From NCBI RefSeq assembly GCF_030295955.1, contig NZ_AP027363.1:1-64000 (forward strand): DNA of 64,000 nucleotides, read 5' to 3'. Position 1 is the stretch's first letter. The number at the start of each line of letters is the position of its first letter. Source of the DNA: Thalassotalea agarivorans. GTDB lineage: Bacteria > Pseudomonadota > Gammaproteobacteria > Enterobacterales > Alteromonadaceae. The notes beneath the pieces are model-generated. The model saw nothing but the letters and a program-made list of their open reading frames with translations. It had not been told where the DNA came from and searched no databases. The translations under genes were made by a program, and so were the position numbers. Of this stretch, positions 1 to 11,809 are shown one piece after another.

Positions 1-60
1 CACAGTTTTATAACATTTTAAGTCGCTTATACGTGTTTACTGTTGAATAAGTAACCATAT

Positions 61-69
61 TTATACACA
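61..69 (+). promoter_or_regulatory. DnaA box (TTATACACA)
   Basis: Exact match to the consensus TTATNCACA, about 240 bp upstream of dnaA. It may serve initiation or dnaA autoregulation. Confidence 0.65.
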
Positions 70-178
70 GTTAAGTCGAGGTTGTAGGTAGTAAACACGA
101 CTATTTAACTTTAATTTTTATGGGTTTACGAGGTTTAGCGGAAATAAACGTATAAATTACTCTTTTCTATATTGCACT

Positions 179-187
179 TGTGGATAA
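179..187 (-). promoter_or_regulatory. DnaA box (TTATCCACA on minus strand)
   Basis: TGTGGATAA on the plus strand is the reverse complement of the high-affinity box TTATCCACA. It lies about 115 bp before the likely dnaA start codon. Confidence 0.75.
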
Positions 188-203
188 GTGGGTAGATAAT
201 AGC

Positions 204-212
204 TTATTCACC
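204..212 (+). promoter_or_regulatory. weak DnaA box (TTATTCACC)
   Basis: One mismatch to TTATNCACA, 16 bp from the stronger box and in the opposite orientation. Confidence 0.4.
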
Positions 213-300
213 AATTCTAATTATAAGAATTTACCAACATTGCCATATGTTAGGTAATTCCGCATAGCGCCATCAAGGAAGCATGGTTTTAGGAGTCATT

Positions 301-1665
301 TTGGATCAATTACTTTGGCAGAGATGTTTATCTGTACTTCAAGAAGAATTGCCCGCTCAGCAGTTTAGTATGTGGATCCGTCCACTCCAATGTGTATTAG
401 ACAATAATGTAATGACGCTTTACGCGCCAAATCGATTTGTACTCGATTGGGTTAAAGATAAGTATGTATCGCGCATCAATGAACTTGTTAAGTTACAAGA
501 TCCTGATGATCCGCCGCAGCTGCGTTTTGATGTTGGTAGCATAGGTAAAAAGGTAAATGGTAATGACGCTGATACATCTGCAGTTACGCCAATGCCAACG
601 AGCAGTGCACCTGTCAATGTAGAACCTGAAATCAATCTGCCTAAAACCACTAATATTCGAGTTAAGTATACCTTCGATAATTTTGTTGAAGGTAAATCAA
701 ACCAGCTGGCTAGAGCGGCAGCGTCTCAAGTAGCAGACAATCCTGGTAGCGCTTATAACCCACTATTTATATATGGCGGCACGGGCCTAGGTAAAACTCA
801 CCTTTTGCATGCGGTGGGTAATGGCATTTTAATGAATAACCCAAATGCAAAAATCGCCTATATGCATTCTGAGCGTTTTGTTCAGGATATGGTTAAGGCG
901 TTGCAAAACAATGCTATAGAAAAGTTTAAACAATATTATCGCAGTGTTGATGCATTACTTATAGATGACATTCAATTCTTCGCAAATAAAGAACGCACAC
1001 AAGAAGAGTTCTTTCATACCTTTAATGCCTTATTAGAAGGTAACCAACAAATAATTTTAACCTCTGATAGATATCCAAAAGAAATTGAAGGGGTAGAAGA
1101 TAGATTAAAATCTCGTTTCGGTTGGGGTTTAACCATAGCGATCGATCCGCCAGAGCTAGAAACACGTGTAGCCATTCTAAAAAGGAAGGCGCAAGAGAGC
1201 AGCATTAACCTAGCCGACGAAGTCGCCTTCTTTATTGCAAAGCGTTTAAGGTCCAATGTTCGTGAACTTGAAGGTGCGCTTAATCGTGTTATTGCAAATG
1301 CTAATTTTACCGGCCGTGCAATCACCATAGATTTTGTTAGAGAAGCGTTAAGAGATCTGTTGGCTTTACAAGATAAATTGGTGACCATAGATAACATCCA
1401 AAGAACCGTTGCCGAGTATTATAAAATCAAAGTCTCTGATATATTGTCTAAACGAAGAACGCGTTCAATTGCTAGACCTAGACAGATTGCAATGGCATTA
1501 TCTAAAGAGCTAACAAACCATAGTCTTCCAGAGATTGGAGAGGCGTTTGGTGGTAGAGATCATACTACGGTTTTACACGCGACGAGAAAGGTCGAAGCGC
1601 TTCGTCAAGAAGTGCACGACATAAAAGAAGATTATTCAAATTTAATTCGCACGTTATCGTCTTAG
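301..1665 (+). CDS. dnaA: chromosomal replication initiator DnaA
   Basis: DnaA is the AAA+ ATPase that binds DnaA boxes, melts oriC and loads DnaB. The N-terminal domain I ([15 protein letters not shown]...FSMWIRPLQ) is followed by a variable linker, Walker [10 protein letters not shown] (about residues 159-167), Walker B LLIDDIQF (about 218-225), and the C-terminal helix-turn-helix signature [12 protein letters not shown] chose TTG at 301 because AGGAG sits 5 nt before it and the product then starts MDQLLWQRC, like the E. coli N-terminus. An in-frame ATG at 283 would add six residues but its AGGA is only 3 nt away. From 301 the product is 454 residues. It heads dnaA-dnaN-recF-gyrB. Confidence 0.97.
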   Translation: MDQLLWQRCLSVLQEELPAQQFSMWIRPLQCVLDNNVMTLYAPNRFVLDWVKDKYVSRINELVKLQDPDDPPQLRFDVGSIGKKVNGNDADTSAVTPMPTSSAPVNVEPEINLPKTTNIRVKYTFDNFVEGKSNQLARAAASQVADNPGSAYNPLFIYGGTGLGKTHLLHAVGNGILMNNPNAKIAYMHSERFVQDMVKALQNNAIEKFKQYYRSVDALLIDDIQFFANKERTQEEFFHTFNALLEGNQQIILTSDRYPKEIEGVEDRLKSRFGWGLTIAIDPPELETRVAILKRKAQESSINLADEVAFFIAKRLRSNVRELEGALNRVIANANFTGRAITIDFVREALRDLLALQDKLVTIDNIQRTVAEYYKIKVSDILSKRRTRSIARPRQIAMALSKELTNHSLPEIGEAFGGRDHTTVLHATRKVEALRQEVHDIKEDYSNLIRTLSS

Positions 1666-1690
1666 AAAAATAAACAAACAGGTGCTTACG

Positions 1691-2794
1691 ATGAAATTTT
1701 CGTTAAACAGGGAATCTTTATTAAAACCGCTTTTATTAGTATCAGGTGCAGTAGAACGAAAAAGCACATTACCCATTCTTGGTAATATACTAATGGATGT
1801 AAGTGGGCAATCACTTACTTTGACGGCCACTGATTTAGAGCTTGAGATGGTTTCTTACGCAGAAATCGATAATCAAGGTGAAGACGGCAAAGTAACCGTA
1901 CCTGCTCGCAAGTTACTCGACATATGTAAGAGTCTTCCTGAAGATTCTGTTCTAACGTTTGAATCAGATCACGATGCAATAAAAATTAGTACCGGTAGAA
2001 GCCGCTACTCGTTATCAACGTTATCTGCTAATGATTTCCCTAACATTGAACAGTGGCAGGGCGATGTAGAGTTTAGTTTATCTAAAGCTGACTTACTGCG
2101 CTTAATAGAAAGCACGCACTTCTCAATGGCAAACCAAGATGTTCGTTACTACCTAAACGGTATGTCGATTGAAACTGAAGGCGATGAAATAAGAAGTGTT
2201 GCTACAGACGGTCATAGACTTGCGATTTGTAAGATTAAAGTAGACGGTTTGTCACTACCTGCTCGCCAAGTCATTGTGCCAAGAAAAGGCATTTTAGAAA
2301 CTATTCGTTTGTTGGACCCAGTTGATGAAACGGTACAAGTTTATTTAGGTGCTAACCACGTAAGAATGGTAGATAAAGCATTTTCATTTACTAGTAAACT
2401 TGTGGATGGTCGTTTCCCTGATTATCGCAGAGTGCTGCCACAAAATGGCGATAAGGTACTTGAAACGAATAAAGACGAACTTAGACAAGTGCTTTCTCGC
2501 GCGTCTATTTTGTCTAATGAGAAATTCAAAGGTGTTCGTTTAAATTTCGCGGAAAGCGAACTTAAAATTACAGCGAATAATCCAGAGCAAGAACAAGCAG
2601 AAGAAGTGATTGAAATTAACTTCCCTTATGAAGCGGTAGAGATTGGTTTCAATGTAAGTTATGTACTTGATGTGCTTAATGCTGTTAAAGACAACGATGT
2701 TAAGTTTACCCTTTCTGATGGTAACAGCAGTGTTGTATTAGAAGGTAGTAATTCAAGCGAAGCGTTATACGTAGTAATGCCAATGCGATTGTAA
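1691..2794 (+). CDS. dnaN: DNA polymerase III sliding clamp, beta subunit
   Basis: The dimeric clamp tethers Pol III to DNA and acts as a hub for repair polymerases and MutS. The N-terminus MKFSLNRESLLKPLLLVSGAVERKSTLPIL and the C-terminus EALYVVMPMRL are classical. With the ATG at 1691 the product is 367 residues (E. coli 366). A GTG at 1682 would add MLT and is less likely. It begins 25 bp after dnaA, and its TAA overlaps the recF ATG by one base (TAATG), so translational coupling to recF is likely. Confidence 0.97.
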   Translation: MKFSLNRESLLKPLLLVSGAVERKSTLPILGNILMDVSGQSLTLTATDLELEMVSYAEIDNQGEDGKVTVPARKLLDICKSLPEDSVLTFESDHDAIKISTGRSRYSLSTLSANDFPNIEQWQGDVEFSLSKADLLRLIESTHFSMANQDVRYYLNGMSIETEGDEIRSVATDGHRLAICKIKVDGLSLPARQVIVPRKGILETIRLLDPVDETVQVYLGANHVRMVDKAFSFTSKLVDGRFPDYRRVLPQNGDKVLETNKDELRQVLSRASILSNEKFKGVRLNFAESELKITANNPEQEQAEEVIEINFPYEAVEIGFNVSYVLDVLNAVKDNDVKFTLSDGNSSVVLEGSNSSEALYVVMPMRL

Positions 2795-3882
2795 TGAGTG
2801 TTGTTAAATTTAATACGCAGCATTTTAGAAATTTAAAAGATACGTCAGTAGAGTTCGACCCACAGGTTAATGTTATTCTTGGAAATAACGGCAGTGGTAA
2901 AAGCAGTATATTAGAAGCGCTTTTTTTTGTTGGACATGGTAAGTCGTTCAGAACGACCAAGGTTAATAAATTAGCAGCGCTTGGTGAGCAGCAGTTTGTT
3001 GTTAGCTTGCTTGACGATAAAAGTAATCGCTTAGGTTTAAGTAGAGACATACAAAGCACTTCCACGTTAATAAAAATTAACGGTGAAAAGTCAAATAAGT
3101 TATCTCAACTGGCCAGCCATTTTGCTGTTCAGATTGTGACACCAGAAAGCTTCAAATTGTTTTTTGGTGGCCCAAAAGAGCGCAGAAAATTTGTCGACTT
3201 GGGAATGTTTCACGTGAAACATGAGTTTTTGCATTTATGGAAAGACTTTTCTCGAGTGCTTAAACAACGTAACGCTTGTTTAAAAATCAAAGACAAACGA
3301 ACGTTACAATATTGGGATCAGCAGTTTGTTAGCTTGAGTAATGACATTACTCAGATACGTAAAAAGTATATTGAAGAGTTAACAAGCGAACTTGAAGAGT
3401 GGTTAGCCATATTACTGCCACAAGTTAAACAAGATTTAGAAATCGCTTATTTCTATGGATGGAATAAAGCAAAGGCATTAGAAGATCAACTAGCTGATGC
3501 TTTAGATAAAGAATTGATGCAAGGATATAGTCAATACGGTGCACATAAGTTTGATTTACGATTTACCTGTAAACAAACACCGGTAGATATATCTTTGTCT
3601 CGAGGACAACAAAAGTTGTTTTTACTCGCTCTGACTTTGGCACAAACATCGCTAATAGCCAAAGCACAACGAGTAAAACCAATTTTACTTATAGACGATT
3701 TTGGTGCTGAGCTTGATACAACATCAAGAACAGCGGTATCAAAAGCGCTTAGTAAGTTAGATAGTCAAATAATTATTACGGCTATCGAAGAAGGAATATT
3801 GAAAGAATTGTATGATTCTATCAAAGGAAATTTTAAAATGTTCCACGTGGAACATGGAACATTAACAGTAAAGAGTGAGTAG
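2794..3882 (+). CDS. recF: DNA gap repair protein RecF
   Basis: RecF is an SMC-like ATPase that, with RecO and RecR, loads RecA onto SSB-coated gaps. It has Walker A GNNGSGKSS (about residues 31-39), the ABC signature SLSRGQQK (about 268) and Walker B LLIDDFGAELD (about 300). Length is 362, near E. coli's 357. It overlaps dnaN by one base and precedes gyrB by 10 bp. Two parS palindromes are embedded in the reading frame and encode the look-alike peptides MFHVKH (middle) and MFHVEH (near the C-terminus). Confidence 0.97.
   Translation: MSVVKFNTQHFRNLKDTSVEFDPQVNVILGNNGSGKSSILEALFFVGHGKSFRTTKVNKLAALGEQQFVVSLLDDKSNRLGLSRDIQSTSTLIKINGEKSNKLSQLASHFAVQIVTPESFKLFFGGPKERRKFVDLGMFHVKHEFLHLWKDFSRVLKQRNACLKIKDKRTLQYWDQQFVSLSNDITQIRKKYIEELTSELEEWLAILLPQVKQDLEIAYFYGWNKAKALEDQLADALDKELMQGYSQYGAHKFDLRFTCKQTPVDISLSRGQQKLFLLALTLAQTSLIAKAQRVKPILLIDDFGAELDTTSRTAVSKALSKLDSQIIITAIEEGILKELYDSIKGNFKMFHVEHGTLTVKSE
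3205..3222. promoter_or_regulatory. parS centromere site 1, inside recF
   Basis: ATGTTTCACGTGAAACAT is a perfect 18-bp palindrome. Its 16-bp core TGTTTCACGTGAAACA is the exact ParB/Spo0J parS consensus. It lies about 2.9 kb from the dnaA start, where chromosomal parS sites are expected. ParB binding and spreading here would nucleate the segregation complex. parA and parB are not in the window. Confidence 0.93.
3838..3855. promoter_or_regulatory. parS centromere site 2, inside recF 3' end
   Basis: ATGTTCCACGTGGAACAT is a perfect 18-bp palindrome. Its core differs from the canonical parS by a symmetric T-to-C/A-to-G pair, a variant known for pseudomonad parS sites. It is 633 bp from site 1 and in the same reading frame. 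Confidence 0.88.
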
Positions 3883-3889
3883 GCTATAA

Positions 3890-6328
<2,439 letters not shown>

Positions 6329-6332
6329 TATA

Positions 6333-6364
6333 AAAAATGCCCGGTCACCATATCGGGCATTTTT
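6333..6364 (+). terminator. intrinsic terminator after gyrB
   Basis: AAATGCCCG pairs with CGGGCATTT around a 10-nt loop, followed by a T run. Confidence 0.85.
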
Positions 6365-6528
6365 GTCTTTGCGACAACTTATCTTTCTTTTTTAATTCTT
6401 ATTTAGTCATCGCTTTGAATAAGTTTCATTTTATCAACAATTGTTCGCTTATTAACCCTAGAGGAATGAGCGCGCAAAAGGTATAATGCCCGACTTTCGA
6501 TGCTAAAAACCATTAACAGATCAGAGTC

Positions 6529-7443
6529 ATGAGTAACTTTAATATAAAGACGTTTCAAGGCTTAATCCTGCAATTGCAAGATTTTTGGGCCAGACAAGGT
6601 TGTGTCATCATTCAGCCACTTGATTTAGAAGTAGGTGCCGGTACTTTCCATCCGATGACATTCTTACGTGCCGTAGGTCCAGAGCCTATGAGTAGCGCAT
6701 ACGTGCAACCGTGTCGTCGTCCTACAGATGGTCGTTACGGTGAAAACCCTAATCGTCTGCAGCACTACTATCAATTCCAAGTAATGCTTAAGCCGTCTCC
6801 TAAGAATATCCAGCAACTTTACTTAGACTCATTGCAAGAGCTTGGCATAGACACACTTGTCCATGACATTCGTTTTGTTGAAGATAACTGGGAATCGCCA
6901 ACACTTGGTGCTTGGGGATTAGGCTGGGAAGTTTGGTTGAACGGCATGGAAATTACTCAGTTTACTTATTTCCAACAAGTTGGTGGCTTAGAGTGTGCAC
7001 CGGTAACGGGTGAGATTACTTACGGTTTAGAGCGCCTAGCTATGTACATCCAAAATGTGGATAGCATTTATGATCTTGTTTGGACCGACGGTCCAATGGG
7101 TAAAGTATTGTATGGCGATGTATTCCATCAGAATGAAGTAGAGCAGTCTACTTACAACTTTGAATACGCAGACGTTGATGCACTGTTTGCGCAGTTTGAT
7201 CAATGTGAAAAGGAAAGCCAATTACTCATTGAAAAAGGTTTACCGTTGCCAGCATATGAACAAGTAATGAAAGCATCTCATGCGTTTAACTTACTTGATG
7301 CTCGCCACGCTATATCTGTGACAGAAAGACAACGTTACATATTACGCGTACGCACCTTATCAAAAGCATGTGCTGAAGCTTACTATGCAGCACGTGAAGC
7401 ATTAGATTTTCCATTGTGTAAGAATGTTGAGCAAGGTAGTTAA
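6529..7443 (+). CDS. glyQ: glycine--tRNA ligase alpha subunit
   Basis: Alpha subunit of the alpha2beta2 bacterial glycyl-tRNA synthetase; it carries the class II catalytic core for glycine activation. The family hallmarks [24 protein letters not shown] and [32 protein letters not shown] are present. Length is 304 (E. coli 303). An extended -10 (TATAAT at 6482-6487) lies 40 bp upstream, so glyQS is probably transcribed from here. The stop codon overlaps the glyS start. Confidence 0.97.
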   Translation: MSNFNIKTFQGLILQLQDFWARQGCVIIQPLDLEVGAGTFHPMTFLRAVGPEPMSSAYVQPCRRPTDGRYGENPNRLQHYYQFQVMLKPSPKNIQQLYLDSLQELGIDTLVHDIRFVEDNWESPTLGAWGLGWEVWLNGMEITQFTYFQQVGGLECAPVTGEITYGLERLAMYIQNVDSIYDLVWTDGPMGKVLYGDVFHQNEVEQSTYNFEYADVDALFAQFDQCEKESQLLIEKGLPLPAYEQVMKASHAFNLLDARHAISVTERQRYILRVRTLSKACAEAYYAAREALDFPLCKNVEQGS

Positions 7444-9512
7444 TGATGAACAAAGACACATTACTTATCGAACTTGGTACTGAAGAGTTACCACCAAAAT
7501 CTCTAAAAACATTAGCTACTAGCTTTTTTGAGGGTATTAAAGCTCAACTTGATGATGCTAAATTGTCTTATGACACTATTACGTGGTTTGCGACACCACG
7601 TCGTTTAGCAGTAAAAGTAACTTCTCTAGAAGCGGCGCAAGCAGACGCTGTTGTTGAAAAGCGCGGCCCATCAGTAAGTGTTGCTTTTGATGAAAACGGT
7701 GTTGCTAGTAAAGCCGCTGAAGGCTGGGCACGTTCTAATGGAATTACTGTAGAACAAGCTGGTCGAGTAAAAACAGATAAAGGCGAGTGGTTGCTTCATA
7801 AAGCTACTGTTACTGGTAAGCACGTTTCTGAATTGTTACCTGACATGGTAAATAAAACGCTTTCGAAACTACCTATTCCTAAGCCGATGCGTTGGGGTTC
7901 CGCGCGTACTCAATTTATTAGACCAGTACATACTTTAACCATGATGTTTGGTGATAGTGTAATTTCTGGTGAAGCGCTTGGTGTTAAATCAGACAATAAA
8001 TTGCAAGGCCATCGTTTCCATAGCAACGGTTTGTTGACGCTAGACCACGCTGACAACTATGAATCATTGCTAGAACAGGCTTATGTTTTAGTCGACTATG
8101 ATCAGCGTAAATCTATGATTGTAGAGCAAGCTAATGCAGCAGCAGACGCTTTAGATGGTGTCGCTTTGGTTGATGCTGACCTACTTGAAGAAGTAACGTC
8201 ATTAGTTGAGTGGCCAGTTACACTTACAGGTAGCTTTGACGAGGCATTTCTTGAAGTACCGGCTGAACCTTTAATTTATTCAATGAAAGATCACCAGAAG
8301 TACTTTCCAGTAAATAGTAAGTCAGGCGAGCTTTTAAATAAATTTATCTTTGTTTCTAACATTGAAAGTAAAGACCCTCAAGAGGTTGTTAAAGGTAACG
8401 AAAAAGTTATTCGTCCACGTTTGGCGGATGCAGAATTCTTTTTTAAAACTGATAAAAAACAATCACTTGAATCAAGATTAGATAGCTTGTCCAATGTCTT
8501 GTTTCAAAAACAATTGGGCACACTAAAAGACAAATCAGATCGCATAAGTGCGTTAAGTGGTTTAATTGCATCTCAATTGAACGAAGATGAAGCAGCAGCT
8601 AAACGCGCTGGTTTATTAAGTAAAACAGACCTTATGTCTGAAATGGTACTCGAATTCCCTCAAGTGCAGGGCACAATGGGTAAGTACTATGCACAGCATG
8701 ATGGAGAATCAGACGCAATTGCTCAGGCATTAGAAGATCAATATAGACCACGTTATGCTGGTGACGCATTACCTAAAGGCAACATTGGAAGTGCTGTAGC
8801 AATCGCAGATAAAATTGACTCTCTTGTTGGTATATTCGGTATTAATCAACCACCTAAAGGTGACAAAGACCCTTTTGCTTTGCGACGTGCAGCTATTGGC
8901 GTTATTCGTATTATTATTGAAAAAGACTTACCACTAGACATTGCGACACTTGTAGAGAAGAGCATAGCGCTATATGGAGACAAGCTTACAAACGCTAACA
9001 CAGCTAGTGATGTAATCGACTTCGTAATGGGACGTTTCAAAGCGTTTTACCAAGAACAAGGCGTTGCAATCGACGTAATTTTAGCTGTACTAGCTAAAGC
9101 GCCAACAGCACCGTTAGACTTTGATAAGCGCATTAAAGCGGTAACTTATTTTAGAGGGTTAGAGCAGTCAGCGTCATTGGCAGCGGCAAATAAACGTGTT
9201 GGTAATATCCTAGCTAAATACGATGGCGCATTGTCAGATACATTTGACGCATCATTAGCGACTGAAGCGGCTGAAACAGAGCTAGCGACAACCTTTGCTA
9301 GTGTAGAGCAGGATATAACACCTAAATTGGCTGCAGCAGATTACCAGGGTACGTTATCTAGCTTAGCTAACTTAAGAGAGCCAGTTGATGCTTTCTTTGA
9401 TAATGTTATGGTGATGGCAGATGATGAAGCGATTAAAAAGAACCGTTTAACCTTGTTAAATGCGATTAGAGAACGCTTCTTAGCAATAGCGGATATATCA
9501 TTACTTCAATAA
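7443..9512 (+). CDS. glyS: glycine--tRNA ligase beta subunit
   Basis: Beta subunit of heterotetrameric glycyl-tRNA synthetase, responsible largely for tRNA recognition. It begins [15 protein letters not shown] and includes [14 protein letters not shown] and PKPMRWG, typical of GlyS; length is 689 (E. coli 689). Two adjacent ATGs (7443 and 7446) are possible starts; the first overlaps the glyQ stop by one base, which indicates coupling. A bidirectional terminator follows directly. Confidence 0.97.
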   Translation: MMNKDTLLIELGTEELPPKSLKTLATSFFEGIKAQLDDAKLSYDTITWFATPRRLAVKVTSLEAAQADAVVEKRGPSVSVAFDENGVASKAAEGWARSNGITVEQAGRVKTDKGEWLLHKATVTGKHVSELLPDMVNKTLSKLPIPKPMRWGSARTQFIRPVHTLTMMFGDSVISGEALGVKSDNKLQGHRFHSNGLLTLDHADNYESLLEQAYVLVDYDQRKSMIVEQANAAADALDGVALVDADLLEEVTSLVEWPVTLTGSFDEAFLEVPAEPLIYSMKDHQKYFPVNSKSGELLNKFIFVSNIESKDPQEVVKGNEKVIRPRLADAEFFFKTDKKQSLESRLDSLSNVLFQKQLGTLKDKSDRISALSGLIASQLNEDEAAAKRAGLLSKTDLMSEMVLEFPQVQGTMGKYYAQHDGESDAIAQALEDQYRPRYAGDALPKGNIGSAVAIADKIDSLVGIFGINQPPKGDKDPFALRRAAIGVIRIIIEKDLPLDIATLVEKSIALYGDKLTNANTASDVIDFVMGRFKAFYQEQGVAIDVILAVLAKAPTAPLDFDKRIKAVTYFRGLEQSASLAAANKRVGNILAKYDGALSDTFDASLATEAAETELATTFASVEQDITPKLAAADYQGTLSSLANLREPVDAFFDNVMVMADDEAIKKNRLTLLNAIRERFLAIADISLLQ

Positions 9513-9540
9513 AATAAGGCGCTTCAAGCGCCTTATTTAT
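9512..9540. terminator. bidirectional terminator between glyS and tusA
   Basis: AAATAAGGCGC pairs with GCGCCTTATTT around a short loop. It serves glyS on the plus strand and tusA on the minus strand; its right end overlaps the tusA stop. Confidence 0.75.
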
Positions 9541-9776
9541 TGTTCACCTTTTCGAATAACGTAATGAAAGGGTTTTTCATCGGTTTTTTGCGAAACAAGT
9601 TGATGGTCCATAAAACGACAAAAACTCGGGATATCTCGAGTCGTTGCCGGATCATCAGCAATAACCAATAACGTTTCACCGATATCCATCTTTCTGACTT
9701 TTTGTCTGATCATCATGACTGGCTCTGGGCATCTTAGGCCGAGCGTATCAAGTACATAGTCTGTGGTTTCTGACAT
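9537..9776 (-). CDS. tusA: sulfurtransferase TusA
   Basis: TusA takes persulfide sulfur from IscS and relays it towards 2-thiouridine in the tRNA wobble base. The 79-residue protein has the hallmark [22 protein letters not shown] with the catalytic Cys in CPxP, and [21 protein letters not shown]. Length matches E. coli TusA (81). It is monocistronic, converges on glyS and diverges from pepQ. Confidence 0.93.
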   Translation of the reverse strand: MSETTDYVLDTLGLRCPEPVMMIRQKVRKMDIGETLLVIADDPATTRDIPSFCRFMDHQLVSQKTDEKPFHYVIRKGEQ

Positions 9777-9857
9777 ATTGTCGCTTAATTAGCTAAAATT
9801 AGGCATATTGTAGAGCAACGTATAAAAAGTGCAATTTGCACATCGCAGGATTTTATT

Positions 9858-11177
9858 ATGACAACCTTAGCTTCGCTATATCCAGCTCATCTAGAAACAT
9901 TGATGAAGCGTGCCAAAGATGCACTTTCCCTACATAAACTGGATAGCTATGTAATTCATTCTGGGCAGGATCTGGGTGTGTTCTTAGATGACATGCATTA
10001 TCCTTTTAAAGCGAACCCACACTTCAAACATTGGGTACCTGTAACAGATGTTACCAATAGCTATATTATTGTCGACGGTAGTAGCAAACCTACTTTAGTG
10101 TATTATCAACCGGTTGATTTCTGGCATAAAGTGTATGAATTACAAGACGATTACTGGACGTCTTTTTTTGACATTAAGCTAATAGCAAAAAAAGAAGATA
10201 TAGCGCAGTACTTACCTACTAGTTTAAACAATGTTGCCTATGTAGGTGCACATCAAGACTATGCAGCATCTTTAGGCTTTTCTCAGATTAATCCAACGTC
10301 TTTTTTACATTACTTGCATTACTACAGAGCGTACAAAACGCCTTATGAGCAAGAATGTATGCGCCTTTCTAATGCTAAAGCGGTAATAGGGCATCAAGCG
10401 GCCAAAAATACATTTCTAGCAAGTGGTTCAGAATTTGATATTCAACAAGCTTATCTCGCCGCTACAGGGCATACTGCGAATGAAACACCTTATGGCAATA
10501 TCGTAGCCCTTAATGAAAATGCTTCGATACTTCATTACACCGCTTTAGAAAAAGAAACACCATTCGAACATCGCTCATTTTTAATTGATGCGGGTGCAAA
10601 TTTCCATGGCTATGCCTCAGACATTACCCGCACCTATGCATTTGAAAACAATGAGTTTGCCGCGTTAATCGCTAGAATGGATAATTTAATGTTAGCGGCT
10701 GTCGAGAAACTACAAGCCGATACTAGCTATGTGGACCTTCACATTCAAACGCATTTTGAAGTCGCAAAAGTATTGTCAGAGTTTAACTTTATTACCGTAG
10801 CGCCAGAATCTGCCGTTGAAAGTGGCGTTGTTTCGGCGTTCTTTCCGCATGGTTTAGGCCATCATTTAGGCTTGCAAACACATGACGTTGGCGGCTTTAT
10901 GGCAGATGATACAGGTACCCATGTTGCAAGTCCGACCGAACATCCGTTCTTACGTACAAGTCGACCTGTTGAAGCTGGTATGGTGTTTACTATAGAGCCA
11001 GGTTTGTACTTCATTGATTCACTATTGCAGCAAGCCAAAAACGATGGCTTTGGTGATCAAATTAACTGGACAAATGTCGACTTATTTAAACCGTTTGGTG
11101 GTATTCGTATCGAAGACAATATTATTGTTCACCCGCAGGGGAATGAAAATATGACCCGAGATCACGGCTTAGACTAA
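9858..11177 (+). CDS. pepQ: Xaa-Pro dipeptidase
   Basis: Cytoplasmic metallopeptidase of the M24B pita-bread fold that cleaves Xaa-Pro dipeptides. Metal-ligand segments are visible: DAGANFHGYASDITRTY, HGLGHHLGLQTHDVGG, TIEPGLYFI and GGIRIEDNIIV. Length is 439 (E. coli PepQ 443). pepQ-yigZ-trkH follows the E. coli gene order. Confidence 0.94.
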   Translation: MTTLASLYPAHLETLMKRAKDALSLHKLDSYVIHSGQDLGVFLDDMHYPFKANPHFKHWVPVTDVTNSYIIVDGSSKPTLVYYQPVDFWHKVYELQDDYWTSFFDIKLIAKKEDIAQYLPTSLNNVAYVGAHQDYAASLGFSQINPTSFLHYLHYYRAYKTPYEQECMRLSNAKAVIGHQAAKNTFLASGSEFDIQQAYLAATGHTANETPYGNIVALNENASILHYTALEKETPFEHRSFLIDAGANFHGYASDITRTYAFENNEFAALIARMDNLMLAAVEKLQADTSYVDLHIQTHFEVAKVLSEFNFITVAPESAVESGVVSAFFPHGLGHHLGLQTHDVGGFMADDTGTHVASPTEHPFLRTSRPVEAGMVFTIEPGLYFIDSLLQQAKNDGFGDQINWTNVDLFKPFGGIRIEDNIIVHPQGNENMTRDHGLD

Positions 11178-11188
11178 TACACATTTTA

Positions 11189-11800
11189 ATGTCGGCTTAT
11201 TCTGTACCTGCAACGGCTTTAATTGACGAAACCATCGTTAATAAGAGCCGTTTTATTTGTTATATTGAACATGTCACGTCGCCTAATGAGGCAAAGACGT
11301 TTATAGAGTCTATTCAACAAGCTCACCCAACAGCTTCTCACCATTGCTACGCTTTTGTCGCTGGCGCACCCAATAATACCCAAGTTTATGGCTTTTCCGA
11401 TGATGGTGAACCTAGCGGTACTGCGGGAAAGCCGATGTTTGCTGTGGTTCAAGGCAGTGGCTTAGGCGAGTTGTGCGCCGTTGTTGTAAGGTATTTTGGA
11501 GGTGTTAAATTGGGTACTGGCGGATTACAACGTGCCTATGGCGGCAGCGTTAAAGAAGCCTTAGCCAAGTTGCCAACAAAAGTAAAAATTCCTATGGTGC
11601 ATAGGAGCTTAGCGTGTCAATATACACAAATAAATGATATTCAACGCATTGTTGAATCGTTAGACGGTGCTATTATTAGTCAAACCTTTGCTGAGTCGAT
11701 TGATTTGGTGGTTGAAATACCGTTAGCTAATGAAACAGCATTTTGTGAAAAAATAACAAATGTATCTGCTGGGCAAATACAACTAAAAGAAACTAGATAA
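11189..11800 (+). CDS. yigZ: YigZ, IMPACT/UPF0029 family
   Basis: IMPACT-family protein with two domains: an N-terminal UPF0029 segment (FVAGAPNN...GFSDDGEPSGTAGKPM...VVRYFGGVKLGTGGLQRAYGG) and a smaller C-terminal domain. Eukaryotic IMPACT acts on translational control; the bacterial role is not settled. Length is 203 (E. coli 204). It starts 11 bp after pepQ with no clear Shine-Dalgarno sequence, which suggests translation from the pepQ transcript. Confidence 0.9.
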   Translation: MSAYSVPATALIDETIVNKSRFICYIEHVTSPNEAKTFIESIQQAHPTASHHCYAFVAGAPNNTQVYGFSDDGEPSGTAGKPMFAVVQGSGLGELCAVVVRYFGGVKLGTGGLQRAYGGSVKEALAKLPTKVKIPMVHRSLACQYTQINDIQRIVESLDGAIISQTFAESIDLVVEIPLANETAFCEKITNVSAGQIQLKETR

Positions 11801-11809
11801 AAAGACACT

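Larger units (their letters stand above)
1..300. other. AT-rich dnaA upstream region, part of a probable origin
   Basis: No convincing gene lies here. The stretch is AT-rich and holds two exact DnaA boxes plus one near-match, listed separately. The window opens with CACAG, which could be the end of a further box cut by the edge. In related gammaproteobacteria such as pseudomonads oriC lies just upstream of dnaA, so this is probably its dnaA-proximal side. Whether the unwinding element is here or further left cannot be seen. Confidence 0.6.
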
